A DNA stretch of 64,000 nucleotides from Thiodiazotropha sp040793985 (GCA_040793985.1 JBFNJI010000002.1:261943-325942), one strand, 5' to 3'; shown: positions 24,789-33,810, numbered from the stretch's first letter. Notes: generated by a model not told the origin, from the sequence alone. Program-made: numbers and translations.

Positions 24789-27485
24789 ATGAGTCAGCTC
24801 AATGAGGAACGTAAACGGCTAGAACAGCAGCGGCAGGGTGAAGCCGACTGGATGCTGTGGGGACCCTACCTTGCCGAGCGCGCCTGGGGTACCGTGCGCG
24901 AGGATTACAGTAGTCAAGGCACCGCCTGGGAATATTTCGACCACGACCAGGCGCGTTCCCGTGCCTATCGATGGAACGAAGATGGGTTGGGAGGAATCTG
25001 TGATCAAGCGCAAAGGCTCTGCTTCGCCATCGCCCTGTGGAATGGCCGTGATCCAATCCTCAAGGAGCGTGCGTTCGGTCTGACAGGCAACCAGGGCAAC
25101 CGCGGAGAGGATGTAAAAGAGTACTATTTTTACCGCGATGCGCTGCCAAGCCACAGTTGGATGCGCTATCTCTATAAATATCCCCAAGGCGCCTATCCCT
25201 ATCGTCAGCTGGTTGCAGAAAATGCCCGGCGTAGTCGGCTTGATCCCCCCTTCAACCTGCTCGACAGCGGTCTCTTCGATAAGCGGGACTATTGGGATGT
25301 GGATATCTGCTATGCCAAGGCCTCGCCCGGGAGGGTCGCGATCCGCATCACGCTCATCAACCGCTCCGAAGATGCTGCTGAGATAGATCTGTTGCCGCAG
25401 CTCTGGTTCCGCAACACCTGGTCATGGGGAGATGAGCGGGTCGTAAAACCCGAATTGCGAAGGGAAGCGCCGATGGCTGACACAGCGGCCTGGGCGGTGC
25501 GGTGTGAACATGCCACTTTGGGTGACTATTGGCTCTATGCCGAGCATGAGGCGGATCTGCTGTTCACGGAAAATGAGACCAATGGTGCAAGGCTATGGGG
25601 AGAGCGCTCATCCCCTGCCTATGTGAAGGATGCATTTCACCGCTATCTGGTGGATGGCGAGACCGATGCCGTCAACCCCGATGCCAGGGGTACCAAGTTT
25701 GCCGCAAGGTACCACTTCAAGGTCCCCGGCGGCAGCTCCACAAAGATCGATCTGGTACTCAGTGACACGCCCCTTCAGGAGCCTTTCAGGGAGCTGGAAA
25801 AGCTCTTTGCCTTGCGCCGATCCGAGGCGGATATCTTCTATGATGAACTGTTGCCGGAGGGTGGGGTGGAGGATCATCGGATCATGCGTCAGACCCTTGC
25901 CGGGATGATCTGGACCAAGCAGTTTTTTCACTTCGATGTACAACGCTGGCTGGAGGGGGATAGGACCAAACCACCTCAGGCACGCCGACAGGGAAGGAAC
26001 CATCGATGGCGCCATCTGCGTGCGGCGGATGTACTTTCGATGCCGGATGCCTGGGAGTATCCCTGGTTTGCCGCCTGGGACCTCGCCTTTCACTGTGTGG
26101 CGCTCGCCCTGATCGATGTGGACTTCGCCAAGCAACAGATCGAAGTTGTGTTGGGTGAGCACTATCTCCATCCCAACGGTCAGATCCCCGCCTATGAATG
26201 GGCCTTTGAGGATGTCAATCCGCCTGTTCATGCCTGGGGCACCCTCAAGGTCTACCGTGCCGAACGGGTGCAGCGTGGAAGAGGGGATAGAAACTATCTG
26301 CAGCGGGTGTTTCATAAACTGCTGCTCAACTATGCCTGGTGGATCAACCGCAAGGACAGTCAGGGGCAGAATCTTTTTGAGGGTGGCTTCCTGGGCCTCG
26401 ATAATATTTCGGTCTTCGACCGTTCCAAGCCCCTGCCGCCCGGGCATTCCCTCAAGCAGGCGGACGCCACTGGCTGGATGGCCATGTTCGCACTTAACAT
26501 GACCATGATCGCCCTCGAGTTGGCCATAGACGACAACGACTACGAATCGATCGCCATCCAGTGTTATGAGCAGTTCCTCGCGATCGCCAAGGCGATCAGC
26601 GGTGGTGATGAATCCGGTACCTCCCTGTGGGATCTGGACAGCGGTTTTTTCAAGGACCTGCTGATCACACCCGACGGCGCGCATCATCGTATCGATGTCT
26701 ACTCTTGGGTCGGTTTGATCCCCCTGTTTGCCACCGAGGTAGTGGATCAACGCCTGCTGTCGAATGTGCCGCGTTTTCGCGAGATGTTGAAGCGCCACAA
26801 GAAGGGTCTGTTTCAGGGCAGTTATGTCTGTGCCTGTCCCGATTGGGAAAACGACCGCGGCGAACACCTCCTGGCATTGGTCGATCACAATATGCTGCCG
26901 CGGATCCTGAAACGTCTGCTGAACGAGGACGAGTTCCTCTCGCCCTATGGCGTGCGCAGTCTCAGCAGGTTGCACGAAAGCTATCAGGATTTGGGCTACC
27001 TGCCCGGTATCGGCCACACAGGTATCCGTTATCTGCCGGGTGAGTCGGAGAGTGGGCTGTTCGGCGGCAACTCCAACTGGCGTGGCCCGGTGTGGTTGCC
27101 GACAAACTACGCCCTGGTGCAGGCGTTGGAGAAGTTTCACCGTTTTCTCGGCGATGAATTCAAATATCCCGTGCCCTCTCTGCCCGGCCAAGAGTTGACC
27201 CTGCGCGAAATCGCAACCTTGATCTCGGAACGCCTGGTCGATCTCTACCGGCGGGACAGTCAAGGTTATATACCGGCATTGCGTCGCGACAGTCCCTTCC
27301 AGACCGAAGAGGACTGGAAACACCTCAATCTGTTCTATGAATATTTCCATGCGGAAACGGGGCAAGGGCTCGGCGCCGCCCATCAGACAGGCTGGACGGG
27401 ATTATTGGCCAACCTGGTCATGCGCCGCTATCGCAAGGATATACCGGTCTTTCTCGGCCACGAGGATGAGTCGATGGCGAAATAG
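24789..27485 (+). CDS. GH63-like glycosidase (MGH1-type)
   Basis: About 898 residues, cytosolic (no signal). WGPYLAERAWGTVREDYS near the N-terminus, GNQGNRGEDVKEYYFY, the catalytic-domain stretches YPWFAAWDLAFHCVALALIDVDFAKQ, NGQIPAYEWAFEDVNPPVHAW and a late GGNSNWRGPVW are typical of bacterial GH63/mannosyl-oligosaccharide-glucosidase-like enzymes, which remove terminal glucose (some act on glucosylglycerate or mannosylglycerate). ATG at 24786 or 24789; a run of G lies directly upstream, which favours the second. It follows GH133 by about 27 bases in the same operon. The natural substrate is unknown. Confidence 0.9.
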   Translation: MSQLNEERKRLEQQRQGEADWMLWGPYLAERAWGTVREDYSSQGTAWEYFDHDQARSRAYRWNEDGLGGICDQAQRLCFAIALWNGRDPILKERAFGLTGNQGNRGEDVKEYYFYRDALPSHSWMRYLYKYPQGAYPYRQLVAENARRSRLDPPFNLLDSGLFDKRDYWDVDICYAKASPGRVAIRITLINRSEDAAEIDLLPQLWFRNTWSWGDERVVKPELRREAPMADTAAWAVRCEHATLGDYWLYAEHEADLLFTENETNGARLWGERSSPAYVKDAFHRYLVDGETDAVNPDARGTKFAARYHFKVPGGSSTKIDLVLSDTPLQEPFRELEKLFALRRSEADIFYDELLPEGGVEDHRIMRQTLAGMIWTKQFFHFDVQRWLEGDRTKPPQARRQGRNHRWRHLRAADVLSMPDAWEYPWFAAWDLAFHCVALALIDVDFAKQQIEVVLGEHYLHPNGQIPAYEWAFEDVNPPVHAWGTLKVYRAERVQRGRGDRNYLQRVFHKLLLNYAWWINRKDSQGQNLFEGGFLGLDNISVFDRSKPLPPGHSLKQADATGWMAMFALNMTMIALELAIDDNDYESIAIQCYEQFLAIAKAISGGDESGTSLWDLDSGFFKDLLITPDGAHHRIDVYSWVGLIPLFATEVVDQRLLSNVPRFREMLKRHKKGLFQGSYVCACPDWENDRGEHLLALVDHNMLPRILKRLLNEDEFLSPYGVRSLSRLHESYQDLGYLPGIGHTGIRYLPGESESGLFGGNSNWRGPVWLPTNYALVQALEKFHRFLGDEFKYPVPSLPGQELTLREIATLISERLVDLYRRDSQGYIPALRRDSPFQTEEDWKHLNLFYEYFHAETGQGLGAAHQTGWTGLLANLVMRRYRKDIPVFLGHEDESMAK

Positions 27486-27494
27486 CTGCGCCAG

Positions 27495-28793
27495 CTACAG
27501 AGGCAGCACTTCGATACGTCCGCTCTTCATTGCCTTGGCTGACTCAGGATCGTCTGTCTCGGCGCTGGTGATAAAGAGCCGATCACCGGCCTCGCCTCCC
27601 AGCATGCAGGCGTAGGGCGCCCCTATCGGTCTTACCCTGCGAATGATCTCGCCGCCCTCGTGCACCAGGAGCAGGCACGACAGGTTAGGTGCGGCGATCC
27701 ACAGCGATCCGGCTTTGTCCAGGCAGATCCCGTCAGGGCAGGCATCGCCGAGTTCGGCCCAGATCCGCCTGTTCAACAGGCTGCCGTCCGTTTGTACATC
27801 AAACGCGGTGATGCGTGAGGCGAATGTTTCCGCCACCAACAGGGTGGAGCCATCCGCGGTGAGGACGCAGCCGTTGGGAAAGACCATATCGTCGGCAACA
27901 ATCGAACACTCGCCTTGCGTGTTCACCAGAATCAGTTCGGCGGGTTGCTGTTCGGCGCCGCCGTGCAGATCGTAACCGAAGTTGCCTACATAACAGCGGC
28001 CCTGGCTATCGGTCAGCATGTCGTTACAGTGGAATGAGGCGTGGTGAGAGAGGTCGGCATAGGGTTGCAGTGCACCCTCTTCGAGAACAACTACCCGCCG
28101 CTTGGTCATGGATACCACCAGCAGACGCCCGTCCGGTAGCCAGCCGAGCCCCCCTGGCAGGTCATCCAGAGTGGTGACGGTTTCGGCTTCACCCCGGGGT
28201 GTCATCCGGACGATCCGCCCGGCATGCTGATCGGTGAACCACAGCCGGCCATCCCGCCAGCGGGGTGCTTCAGGAAACATCAGGCCTTCCAATACGGGTT
28301 GAGTGGCGGTCAGCGAGAGCTTGTCGATGATCCTATCCACAATCTTGTCGGAGTGCTTGTTGATGTCTATCACCAGGGTATCGGTGGGTCTCTCCAGGTC
28401 AGCGAACTGACTGCGCAACATATCCGGCTTCATGAAATGTCCGATGCGCCGTTTCAGCCGCTCCAGGATCAGCTCGTAGGAACCGCAAAGATAGACCAGC
28501 CGAACCTGTTCGGGATCGATCCGCAGTTGCTCCCGGTAACGCTGTTTCAGGGCTGAGCTGGCGAGGATCGCATCAATCCCGGAATCGATATTGTGTCTGA
28601 TCTCCTTTTCAAGCGCATCAAGCCAGGGCTGACGGTCCCGGTCGTCGAGTGGAATACCCGAGGACATTTTGTTCCGGTTCTCAGCCGGGTGGTAGTCGTC
28701 ACCTTCGATGAAGCGCCATTCCAGGCGTTTCGCCAGGCCTTTTCCGATGGTGGTCTTCCCGGAGCCGGAGACTCCCATGAGTATCACAATCAA
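27495..28793 (-). CDS. fused gluconokinase / SMP-30-type gluconolactonase
   Basis: 432 residues in two domains. Residues 1 to about 163 are a GntK-type gluconokinase: P-loop MGVSGSGKTT, EGDDYHP, NKMSSGIPLDDRDRQPWL, ASSALKQRYR. Residues about 168-432 are an SMP-30/gluconolactonase propeller: FPEAPRWRDGRLWFTDQ with the metal Glu, PGGLGWLPDGRLLVV, HCNDML, FPNGC and CPDGIC. Together they would hydrolyse gluconolactone to gluconate and phosphorylate it to 6-phosphogluconate. It converges with the GH63 gene 10 bases away and completes the chain begun by the SDR. The frame is continuous across the junction, so the fusion looks real. Confidence 0.92.
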   Translation of the reverse strand: MIVILMGVSGSGKTTIGKGLAKRLEWRFIEGDDYHPAENRNKMSSGIPLDDRDRQPWLDALEKEIRHNIDSGIDAILASSALKQRYREQLRIDPEQVRLVYLCGSYELILERLKRRIGHFMKPDMLRSQFADLERPTDTLVIDINKHSDKIVDRIIDKLSLTATQPVLEGLMFPEAPRWRDGRLWFTDQHAGRIVRMTPRGEAETVTTLDDLPGGLGWLPDGRLLVVSMTKRRVVVLEEGALQPYADLSHHASFHCNDMLTDSQGRCYVGNFGYDLHGGAEQQPAELILVNTQGECSIVADDMVFPNGCVLTADGSTLLVAETFASRITAFDVQTDGSLLNRRIWAELGDACPDGICLDKAGSLWIAAPNLSCLLLVHEGGEIIRRVRPIGAPYACMLGGEAGDRLFITSAETDDPESAKAMKSGRIEVLPL

Positions 28794-29028
28794 AGCGTGT
28801 TACCTGTCTGTTTATCGTTACAGGGTGAGCGGTCTGTAATTGAGTCTATTACAGCTTGGGATTAATAGCAGCCAGCGGGCAGAGTCCGTCACCATGCATT
28901 GCAGAAGCCACAGGGGGCGTTCCGCAAGCCCTGTAAAAGCCCTGACTATTTGCTGAGGTTTTCATGGATTGACCCGTCGGGATGTTAAGATGATCAGCTG
29001 ACACTCGATCATTTGGAGGTAAAAATCG

Positions 29029-30195
29029 ATGGAGTACGGACCCCGCGAGATCATCAACCCCTTTCGTCCCATACCTTTGGACGTGCCCGAGGGAATGAAA
29101 CCCAATGAGTTTTTCAACAGTACGGAAAACCTTAACGACCTGGTGCACAACAACGGCCTGTTGATGAATCCGGAGAACCTGCTCCTCTATCGCAAGGCCC
29201 TGGGACACAGCAACGAGTTCGATACCTCCATCATCTACAACACCTCCCAGGTGATCCTTGATCCCCTAGGCAGGCCGGTGCGGCGAACCCAGGTACCGGA
29301 AAACGTCCGCCATGTGTGGAATCGCATGAACCAGATCATCATCGACTATATGGTGGAGCAATATCCCGATCCCACCACCCACCTGATCCTGGCTGGGGAG
29401 GCCAGTCTCGATGCAACCTGGCCCCTGACATCGCCGGGTGTGCCGAGTATTCGCATGCTGCACAACCACTTCATGGTGTTTCCGATGCATCAACTGAGGG
29501 AGGCAAAGCTGGCGGATCTGGATAATCCCAACCTTACCGATGGTGGACAACACAGCCTGTTCCAATCCTACATGCGGGATGTCTATCGTGAGTTCTTCGA
29601 GCGTGCCCTGGAACTCAAGGTATTGAAACCAATCAGCTCGGAGCAATCGAACATAAAATTAACCGGGTTTCCTCAAGGGCTGCCCTGCTGGGAGATACGG
29701 GGTGGTGTGCAGGCATTGAAGAATATCCGTTTCTGGCACGAGTACGATGCCATTCTCGAAGGCTTTATCGATTTCTACCGCACCTTCTTCAGTCAGGTCT
29801 CCACCCGTAACGCACCGATGCCGAGGGATGTCTACTACCCGGACCAGGTGGAGAGCGTGCTTTTGTTCAACAATGACTTTCTCGCAACGGCGAAGCGGGT
29901 CAGGGATCAATGCATCGTCGATGCCAAGTATGCCAATTCCATCCGTTGGCAGCCCGCGTTCAAACAGCTGATATATCGCAACGAGGCGGGCAAGCTGATC
30001 GTGACCATCAGTCAGAACTCCATCGGCAATGCGATTACCGAGCTGCTGGGGGTGGTGGTGAAACGGGTGCCCGACGCCGAGGCCTATAGCGCGGCAGAAC
30101 CGGCGTTGCTGGAAAAGCTGCTGGAAGTGAGGCGCCGCCTCATCGAGGCCGATCTGGGGGATGGAATAGCGACCGACTACTGGCCGGCTGCTTAG
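29029..30195 (+). CDS. conserved-looking protein of unknown function
   Basis: 388 residues, soluble, no signal peptide or membrane segment. GGAGG sits 10 bases before the ATG, a strong ribosome site. Notable stretches: an acidic/proline N-terminus (INPFRPIPLDVPEG), HLILAGEASLD, and MLHNHFMVFP, whose HxH followed by a hydrophobic strand is reminiscent of HIT/GalT-type nucleotidyltransferases; also GFPQGLPCWEIRGG and RFWHEYDAILEGFIDFY. I do not recognise the family and the HIT comparison is weak. It stands alone between the gluconokinase fusion and the zinc island. Confidence 0.85.
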   Translation: MEYGPREIINPFRPIPLDVPEGMKPNEFFNSTENLNDLVHNNGLLMNPENLLLYRKALGHSNEFDTSIIYNTSQVILDPLGRPVRRTQVPENVRHVWNRMNQIIIDYMVEQYPDPTTHLILAGEASLDATWPLTSPGVPSIRMLHNHFMVFPMHQLREAKLADLDNPNLTDGGQHSLFQSYMRDVYREFFERALELKVLKPISSEQSNIKLTGFPQGLPCWEIRGGVQALKNIRFWHEYDAILEGFIDFYRTFFSQVSTRNAPMPRDVYYPDQVESVLLFNNDFLATAKRVRDQCIVDAKYANSIRWQPAFKQLIYRNEAGKLIVTISQNSIGNAITELLGVVVKRVPDAEAYSAAEPALLEKLLEVRRRLIEADLGDGIATDYWPAA

Positions 30196-30213
30196 AGTAG
30201 CGCCGGTAACCGG

Positions 30214-30306
30214 TCAATGATGGGCCGGGTCGATAGTATTGGCAGTCATTATCCGGTTACGCCCCGTGTTTTTCGCGGCGTACATGGCCACGATCCGGCT
30301 ATTTTT
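30214..30306 (-). pseudogene. C-terminal scrap of a GGDEF (diguanylate cyclase) domain
   Basis: On the minus strand the DNA after znuB reads SRIVAMYAAKNTGRNRIMTA and then a stop at 30214-30216. This matches the conserved end of GGDEF domains (ADxAMYxAKxxGRNRV). Nothing of the rest of the domain remains because intact znuB occupies the upstream DNA in another frame. It is a truncated diguanylate-cyclase end left by a deletion or rearrangement. Confidence 0.65.
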
Positions 30307-30310
30307 CAAG

Positions 30311-31096
30311 TTATGCTGAATGCCGGGAAAGTTGAGTGAGTCCGAAAAGCGTGGTTGCCGCAACGACTATAGAGGGTCCGGCTGGTGTATCCCAGTGCCA
30401 AGAGCCTGCCAGTCCCAACGCAACGGCCAGGACGCCGACCCCGGCAGCAATCAGTACCATCTGTTCAGGGCTACGGCTGAATCGTCGGGCTGTCGCAGCC
30501 GGAATGATCATCATGGAAGTGATCAACAGTACGCCCACAATCTTCATAGAGACGGCGATGACCAGGGCGATGAGGAGCATGAAAATCAGTTTCATCCTGC
30601 CCACTGGTACCCCTTCCACCTGAGCCAGCTCTTGATGAACCGTAAGCGAGAGAAGGGGGTGCCAGATGAGAACCAGTACCAGCAAGACAGCCATACCGCC
30701 ACCCCAGACCCACAGCAGGTCGGTAGCGGTGACCGCCAGGATATCGCCGAACAGATAACCCATCAGATCGACCCTGACCGAGGTTTGGAAGGCCATCACC
30801 ACCAGGCCCAGGGAGAGTGCGCTGTGGGCCAGGATACCGAGCTGTGTATCCTGCGACAGCTGGCGGTTGCCGCTCATGGCCACGAGCAGCAGCGCAAGCA
30901 GAATGCCGAGTAGTATTACCGAGAGATTGAGGTTGATGCCGAGGAGAAAACCGAGGGCGACCCCGAGCAGGGCGGAGTGGGCGAGGGTGTCGCCGAAATA
31001 GGCCATGCGCCGCCATACCACGAACACCCCCAAGGGTCCCGCCACCAGGGCGACACCCAACCCCGCGATCAGTGCGCGCAGCAGAAAGTCATCCAT
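30311..31096 (-). CDS. znuB: zinc ABC transporter permease ZnuB
   Basis: 261-residue inner-membrane permease of the ABC-3 family with about eight hydrophobic helices. RMAYFGDTLAHSALLGVALG near the start and VLLITSMMIIPAATAR are family signatures. The start is placed at ATG 31096, which overlaps the stop of znuC by 8 bases; longer in-frame extensions would run back through the His-rich end of ZnuC and are not hydrophobic. Part of znuA-zur-znuC-znuB. Confidence 0.95.
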   Translation of the reverse strand: MDDFLLRALIAGLGVALVAGPLGVFVVWRRMAYFGDTLAHSALLGVALGFLLGINLNLSVILLGILLALLLVAMSGNRQLSQDTQLGILAHSALSLGLVVMAFQTSVRVDLMGYLFGDILAVTATDLLWVWGGGMAVLLVLVLIWHPLLSLTVHQELAQVEGVPVGRMKLIFMLLIALVIAVSMKIVGVLLITSMMIIPAATARRFSRSPEQMVLIAAGVGVLAVALGLAGSWHWDTPAGPSIVVAATTLFGLTQLSRHSA

Positions 31097-31862
31097 GCGA
31101 GTGCTCCTCTGACTCCATTTCCACATCGCCATGGATGTCGTGGGTATGGTCGTGATGGTGGGTATAGACCGCCAGTCTGGCGCTGGCGGGCGCCCCGAAC
31201 AGTTCAAGATAAGCGGGGTGTTGGCTGACACTCTCAGGGTGCCCGGAGCAGCAGACGTGGTGGTTCAGGCAGAGCACCTGATCCGTTGTGGCCATCACCA
31301 GATGGAGATCGTGGGATATCATCAGAACGCCGCATCCGAAGCGTTGGCGGATCTCGGTGATCAACGAGTAGAGGGCGGCCTGGCCGGTGACGTCCACGCC
31401 CTGTACCGGCTCGTCCAGGACCAGGAGCTCTGGCCGCCGCATCAGTGCCCGGGCCAGCAAAACCCGCTGACGCTCGCCACCCGAGAGTCGTTGCATGGGT
31501 TGCCGCAATAGCTTACCAATCTGCAGTTCATCGACGATAGCGTCAATTTCTCCGAGGGATGACCTGCCTGCCCCCAGGGACAAAAAACGTTTCGCCGTCA
31601 AGGGCATGTTTTCGGACAGGGAAAGCTGCTGCGGCATGTAACCTATGCGCACACCCGGTTTCACGACAACCTCTCCCTCGTCGGCTTTCAACAGTCCCAG
31701 GATGACTCGGACCAGGGTTGTCTTACCCGCTCCGTTGGGTCCTATCAGGGTGACGATCTCTCCCTGGGCCACCTGCAGGCTGACTCGCTCAAGGAGCTGC
31801 CTGCCCTGCAATCTGATACTGATCTCCCTGGCTTCCAGCAGTGGTGGCATGGTTGTGTTCAC
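31089..31862 (-). CDS. znuC: zinc ABC transporter ATPase ZnuC
   Basis: 257 residues, peripheral to the inner membrane, energises zinc import. Walker A GPNGAGKTT, Q-loop MPQQ, signature RLSGGERQR, Walker B LLVLDEP and switch SHDLH are present. The C-terminal 30 residues are His-rich (YTHHHDHTHDIHG, EEHSHG), often seen in zinc-handling ATPases. GTG at 31862 overlaps the zur stop (GTGA); an ATG four codons later is the alternative. It is the only metal-transport ATPase in the island, so it may also serve the second permease at 35923-36702. Confidence 0.96.
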   Translation of the reverse strand: MNTTMPPLLEAREISIRLQGRQLLERVSLQVAQGEIVTLIGPNGAGKTTLVRVILGLLKADEGEVVVKPGVRIGYMPQQLSLSENMPLTAKRFLSLGAGRSSLGEIDAIVDELQIGKLLRQPMQRLSGGERQRVLLARALMRRPELLVLDEPVQGVDVTGQAALYSLITEIRQRFGCGVLMISHDLHLVMATTDQVLCLNHHVCCSGHPESVSQHPAYLELFGAPASARLAVYTHHHDHTHDIHGDVEMESEEHSHG

Positions 31863-32368
31863 CCCTTTGCCTTACTCGGCGACGCTATACAGTTGGCGCA
31901 GGTGCCACTGATCTCGATGCTTTTACGCTCAATATTGAAGCCTATGCGTTTCGCGTGACCGCTGATCGCCGATTCTATCCTGGCGTCCTCCAGCTCGGCG
32001 GCCTGGCCACAGCTGCTGCAGATGAAAAACTGTGCCGCGTGTTCGAGGCCAGGATGGTCACAGCCGACGAAGGCGTTGAGGGAGTTGATGCGGTGAATAA
32101 GTCCATTGTCGAGGAGGAACTCGAGGGAACGATAGACTGTGGGTGGCGCCGCCTTGTGCCCCTCCAGGGTCAATTGCTGCAGTAGGTTGTAAGCCCCGAC
32201 GGGCCGGTGATTGGCCCAGATCAGCTCCAGTACGCGATAGCGCAGTTTGGTGAGGCGGACACCCTGGGCAGTGCAGTAGCTCTCAGCCTTTTTCAGGGCA
32301 GTCTCCACACAGCGCCGGTGATCGTGATCGGCGCTTGGAAAACTCTTTGCTTGACTGTTTGACTTCAT
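31859..32368 (-). CDS. zur: zinc uptake regulator Zur (Fur family)
   Basis: 169-residue repressor that binds DNA when loaded with zinc. Winged helix (RLTKLRYRVLELIW, PTVYRSLEFLLDNGLIHRI), then a dimerisation domain with CDHPGLEHAAQFFICSSCG and a final CANC; the two CxxC pairs form the structural zinc site. ATG 32368 is chosen: it overlaps the znuA stop (ATGA) and has GGGAG eight bases upstream; a GTG at 32392 lacks this. It presumably acts on the palindrome at 33363-33375 that lies upstream of its own operon. Confidence 0.95.
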   Translation of the reverse strand: MKSNSQAKSFPSADHDHRRCVETALKKAESYCTAQGVRLTKLRYRVLELIWANHRPVGAYNLLQQLTLEGHKAAPPTVYRSLEFLLDNGLIHRINSLNAFVGCDHPGLEHAAQFFICSSCGQAAELEDARIESAISGHAKRIGFNIERKSIEISGTCANCIASPSKAKG

Positions 32369-33312
32369 TGTTGCGTCTCCCTTGCGAGGCACCCTATCAG
32401 ACTTTCAGAGAGTCCCTGCATCAGCATAAAATAGCTATCGGGGCCGGTGGCCAACTGTTTGCCCAATGGATCGAGCTCACCGCTTCCAAGTCCCAGCTCC
32501 TCTACCAGGGTGTGGACCAGCTTCGGTTCGAACTGGGGTTCACTGAAGATACAGTGGGCATTGGTGCGTCGAATCGTCTCCTGCAGGCGATGGATATGCC
32601 GGGGGCCGGAGAGCCGATCCGGGTCGATATTGACACTGCCCGCCACGTTCAATCCGTAGTGTGCCTCGAAATATTGATAGGCATCGTGAAACACTACATA
32701 GGGCCTGTCCTTCACTGCCTCGAGTGCGGTGCGGATCTGATCGTCGAGGGTCTGCAGACGTGTTAGCAGGGCATGGCTGTTTTTCATGTATTGTTCACGA
32801 TGGGGCTTATCCTGCGCTATCACTATCTGGGTCAGGTAGCGAACCATCTGGGCCGCATTCTCCGGTGAGAGCCAGATATGCAAGTCATGCGTCGGATGAT
32901 CAGGGGTTGCATCCGCCTCTTCATGCCGATGATCGTGGCCGTGTGAGTGCCACTCCTCGTGTTCGCGTATCGGCAACAGATGGAGATTCGGGGTATCGAT
33001 CAGGCGTACCGTCTCAGCCTGGTAACGACCAGGATTAAGCAGGCGCGAGAGAGAGGGCTCCAGGGCAGGGCCAATCCAGACAATCAGATCCGCATCCTTT
33101 AGCATTCTCATCTGTGACGGCTTGATCACCATGCTGTGAGGTGACTGAGCGTCGGTCAGTAACAGTTTCGGTTCCGCCACACCCTGCATCAGTGCCGACA
33201 CCAGGGAATGGACCGGTTTTAGACTGACTACCACATTCAGCGCCCCACTGGCGTGTCCCGAGACAGTGAGAAGCAGTAGTGCCACTGCAAAGTAAAATCG
33301 CGTTTTCCTCAT
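32365..33312 (-). CDS. znuA: periplasmic zinc-binding protein ZnuA
   Basis: 315 residues. Signal peptide (about 1-23, cleaved near ASG|AL), then a cluster A-I binding-protein fold. Probable zinc ligands: His in SPHSMV, His in HDLHIWLSP, His in VVFHDAYQ, and a late Asp. A His/Asp/Glu-rich loop (HEEWHSHGHDHRHEE) lies between, as in E. coli ZnuA. First gene of the leftward zinc operon, directly downstream of the Zur-type palindrome. Confidence 0.96.
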   Translation of the reverse strand: MRKTRFYFAVALLLLTVSGHASGALNVVVSLKPVHSLVSALMQGVAEPKLLLTDAQSPHSMVIKPSQMRMLKDADLIVWIGPALEPSLSRLLNPGRYQAETVRLIDTPNLHLLPIREHEEWHSHGHDHRHEEADATPDHPTHDLHIWLSPENAAQMVRYLTQIVIAQDKPHREQYMKNSHALLTRLQTLDDQIRTALEAVKDRPYVVFHDAYQYFEAHYGLNVAGSVNIDPDRLSGPRHIHRLQETIRRTNAHCIFSEPQFEPKLVHTLVEELGLGSGELDPLGKQLATGPDSYFMLMQGLSESLIGCLARETQQ

Positions 33313-33362
33313 GGTTCAGCGTACTGCGTCCTGGACTGAAGCTGCCTGATTCGTTATGTTAC

Positions 33363-33375
33363 GTTATACTATAAC
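33363..33375. promoter_or_regulatory. Zur operator between divergent zinc operons
   Basis: GTTATACTATAAC is a perfect 13-base inverted repeat and matches the core of the gammaproteobacterial Zur box (GTTATAnTATAAC). It lies 51 bases upstream of znuA and 86 bases upstream of the His-rich peptide gene, so one site can control both directions. Confidence 0.85.
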
Positions 33376-33460
33376 AATTATATACCTAATAGACGACAGA
33401 CAAAGACATCGAGTCCTGGACATTCATGATCCATCTACAGCAACACGGTCGACGGTCGGG

Positions 33461-33733
33461 ATGAGAAGAGTCACGCGCGCACTGCTCGTTCTCTGCCTTC
33501 TGCTGGCCCAAGGGTTATGGATAGATCACGATTATCATCAGCATGATGAGGATCACGATGGTGCCTGCGAGATCTGTCTCCTGGGACATGCTCAAGACAA
33601 AGGCGTTGTCTCCCTATCCCCGTTCCTCAGCCTCGACCGGGACTACTATTCCGTTCCTTCAAAGTCGGTATCGACTTTCATCGAGGCGTCGAGATGCCAC
33701 TATTCCAGCCGGGCCCCGCCAATCTCCATCTGA
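33461..33733 (+). CDS. small secreted His/Cys-rich protein, putative zinc handling
   Basis: 90 residues. A hydrophobic signal-like segment (VTRALLVLCLLLAQGLWI) is followed by HDYHQHDEDHDGACEICLLGHAQD, a His/Asp-rich patch with a CxxC, suggesting metal binding or redox chemistry in the periplasm. The ATG at 33461 is chosen because the in-frame DNA further upstream runs through the Zur operator. It is the first gene of the rightward Zur-controlled set. No named family recognised with confidence (it resembles DUF2946-like small proteins). Confidence 0.7.
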   Translation: MRRVTRALLVLCLLLAQGLWIDHDYHQHDEDHDGACEICLLGHAQDKGVVSLSPFLSLDRDYYSVPSKSVSTFIEASRCHYSSRAPPISI

Positions 33734-33810
33734 CTCAGAGATAAATCACAATCTGTTTCATAAAGGGAGGGTGCACCAGTGCACGCTCCGCTCTTTGTTG
33801 GAGAATCAAC

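Noticed and set aside
25608..27383. 591-codon open frame antisense to the GH63 gene
   Set aside because: It mirrors the codon pattern of the real gene, has no family motif and no ribosome site; GC-rich codon bias leaves long antisense frames open.
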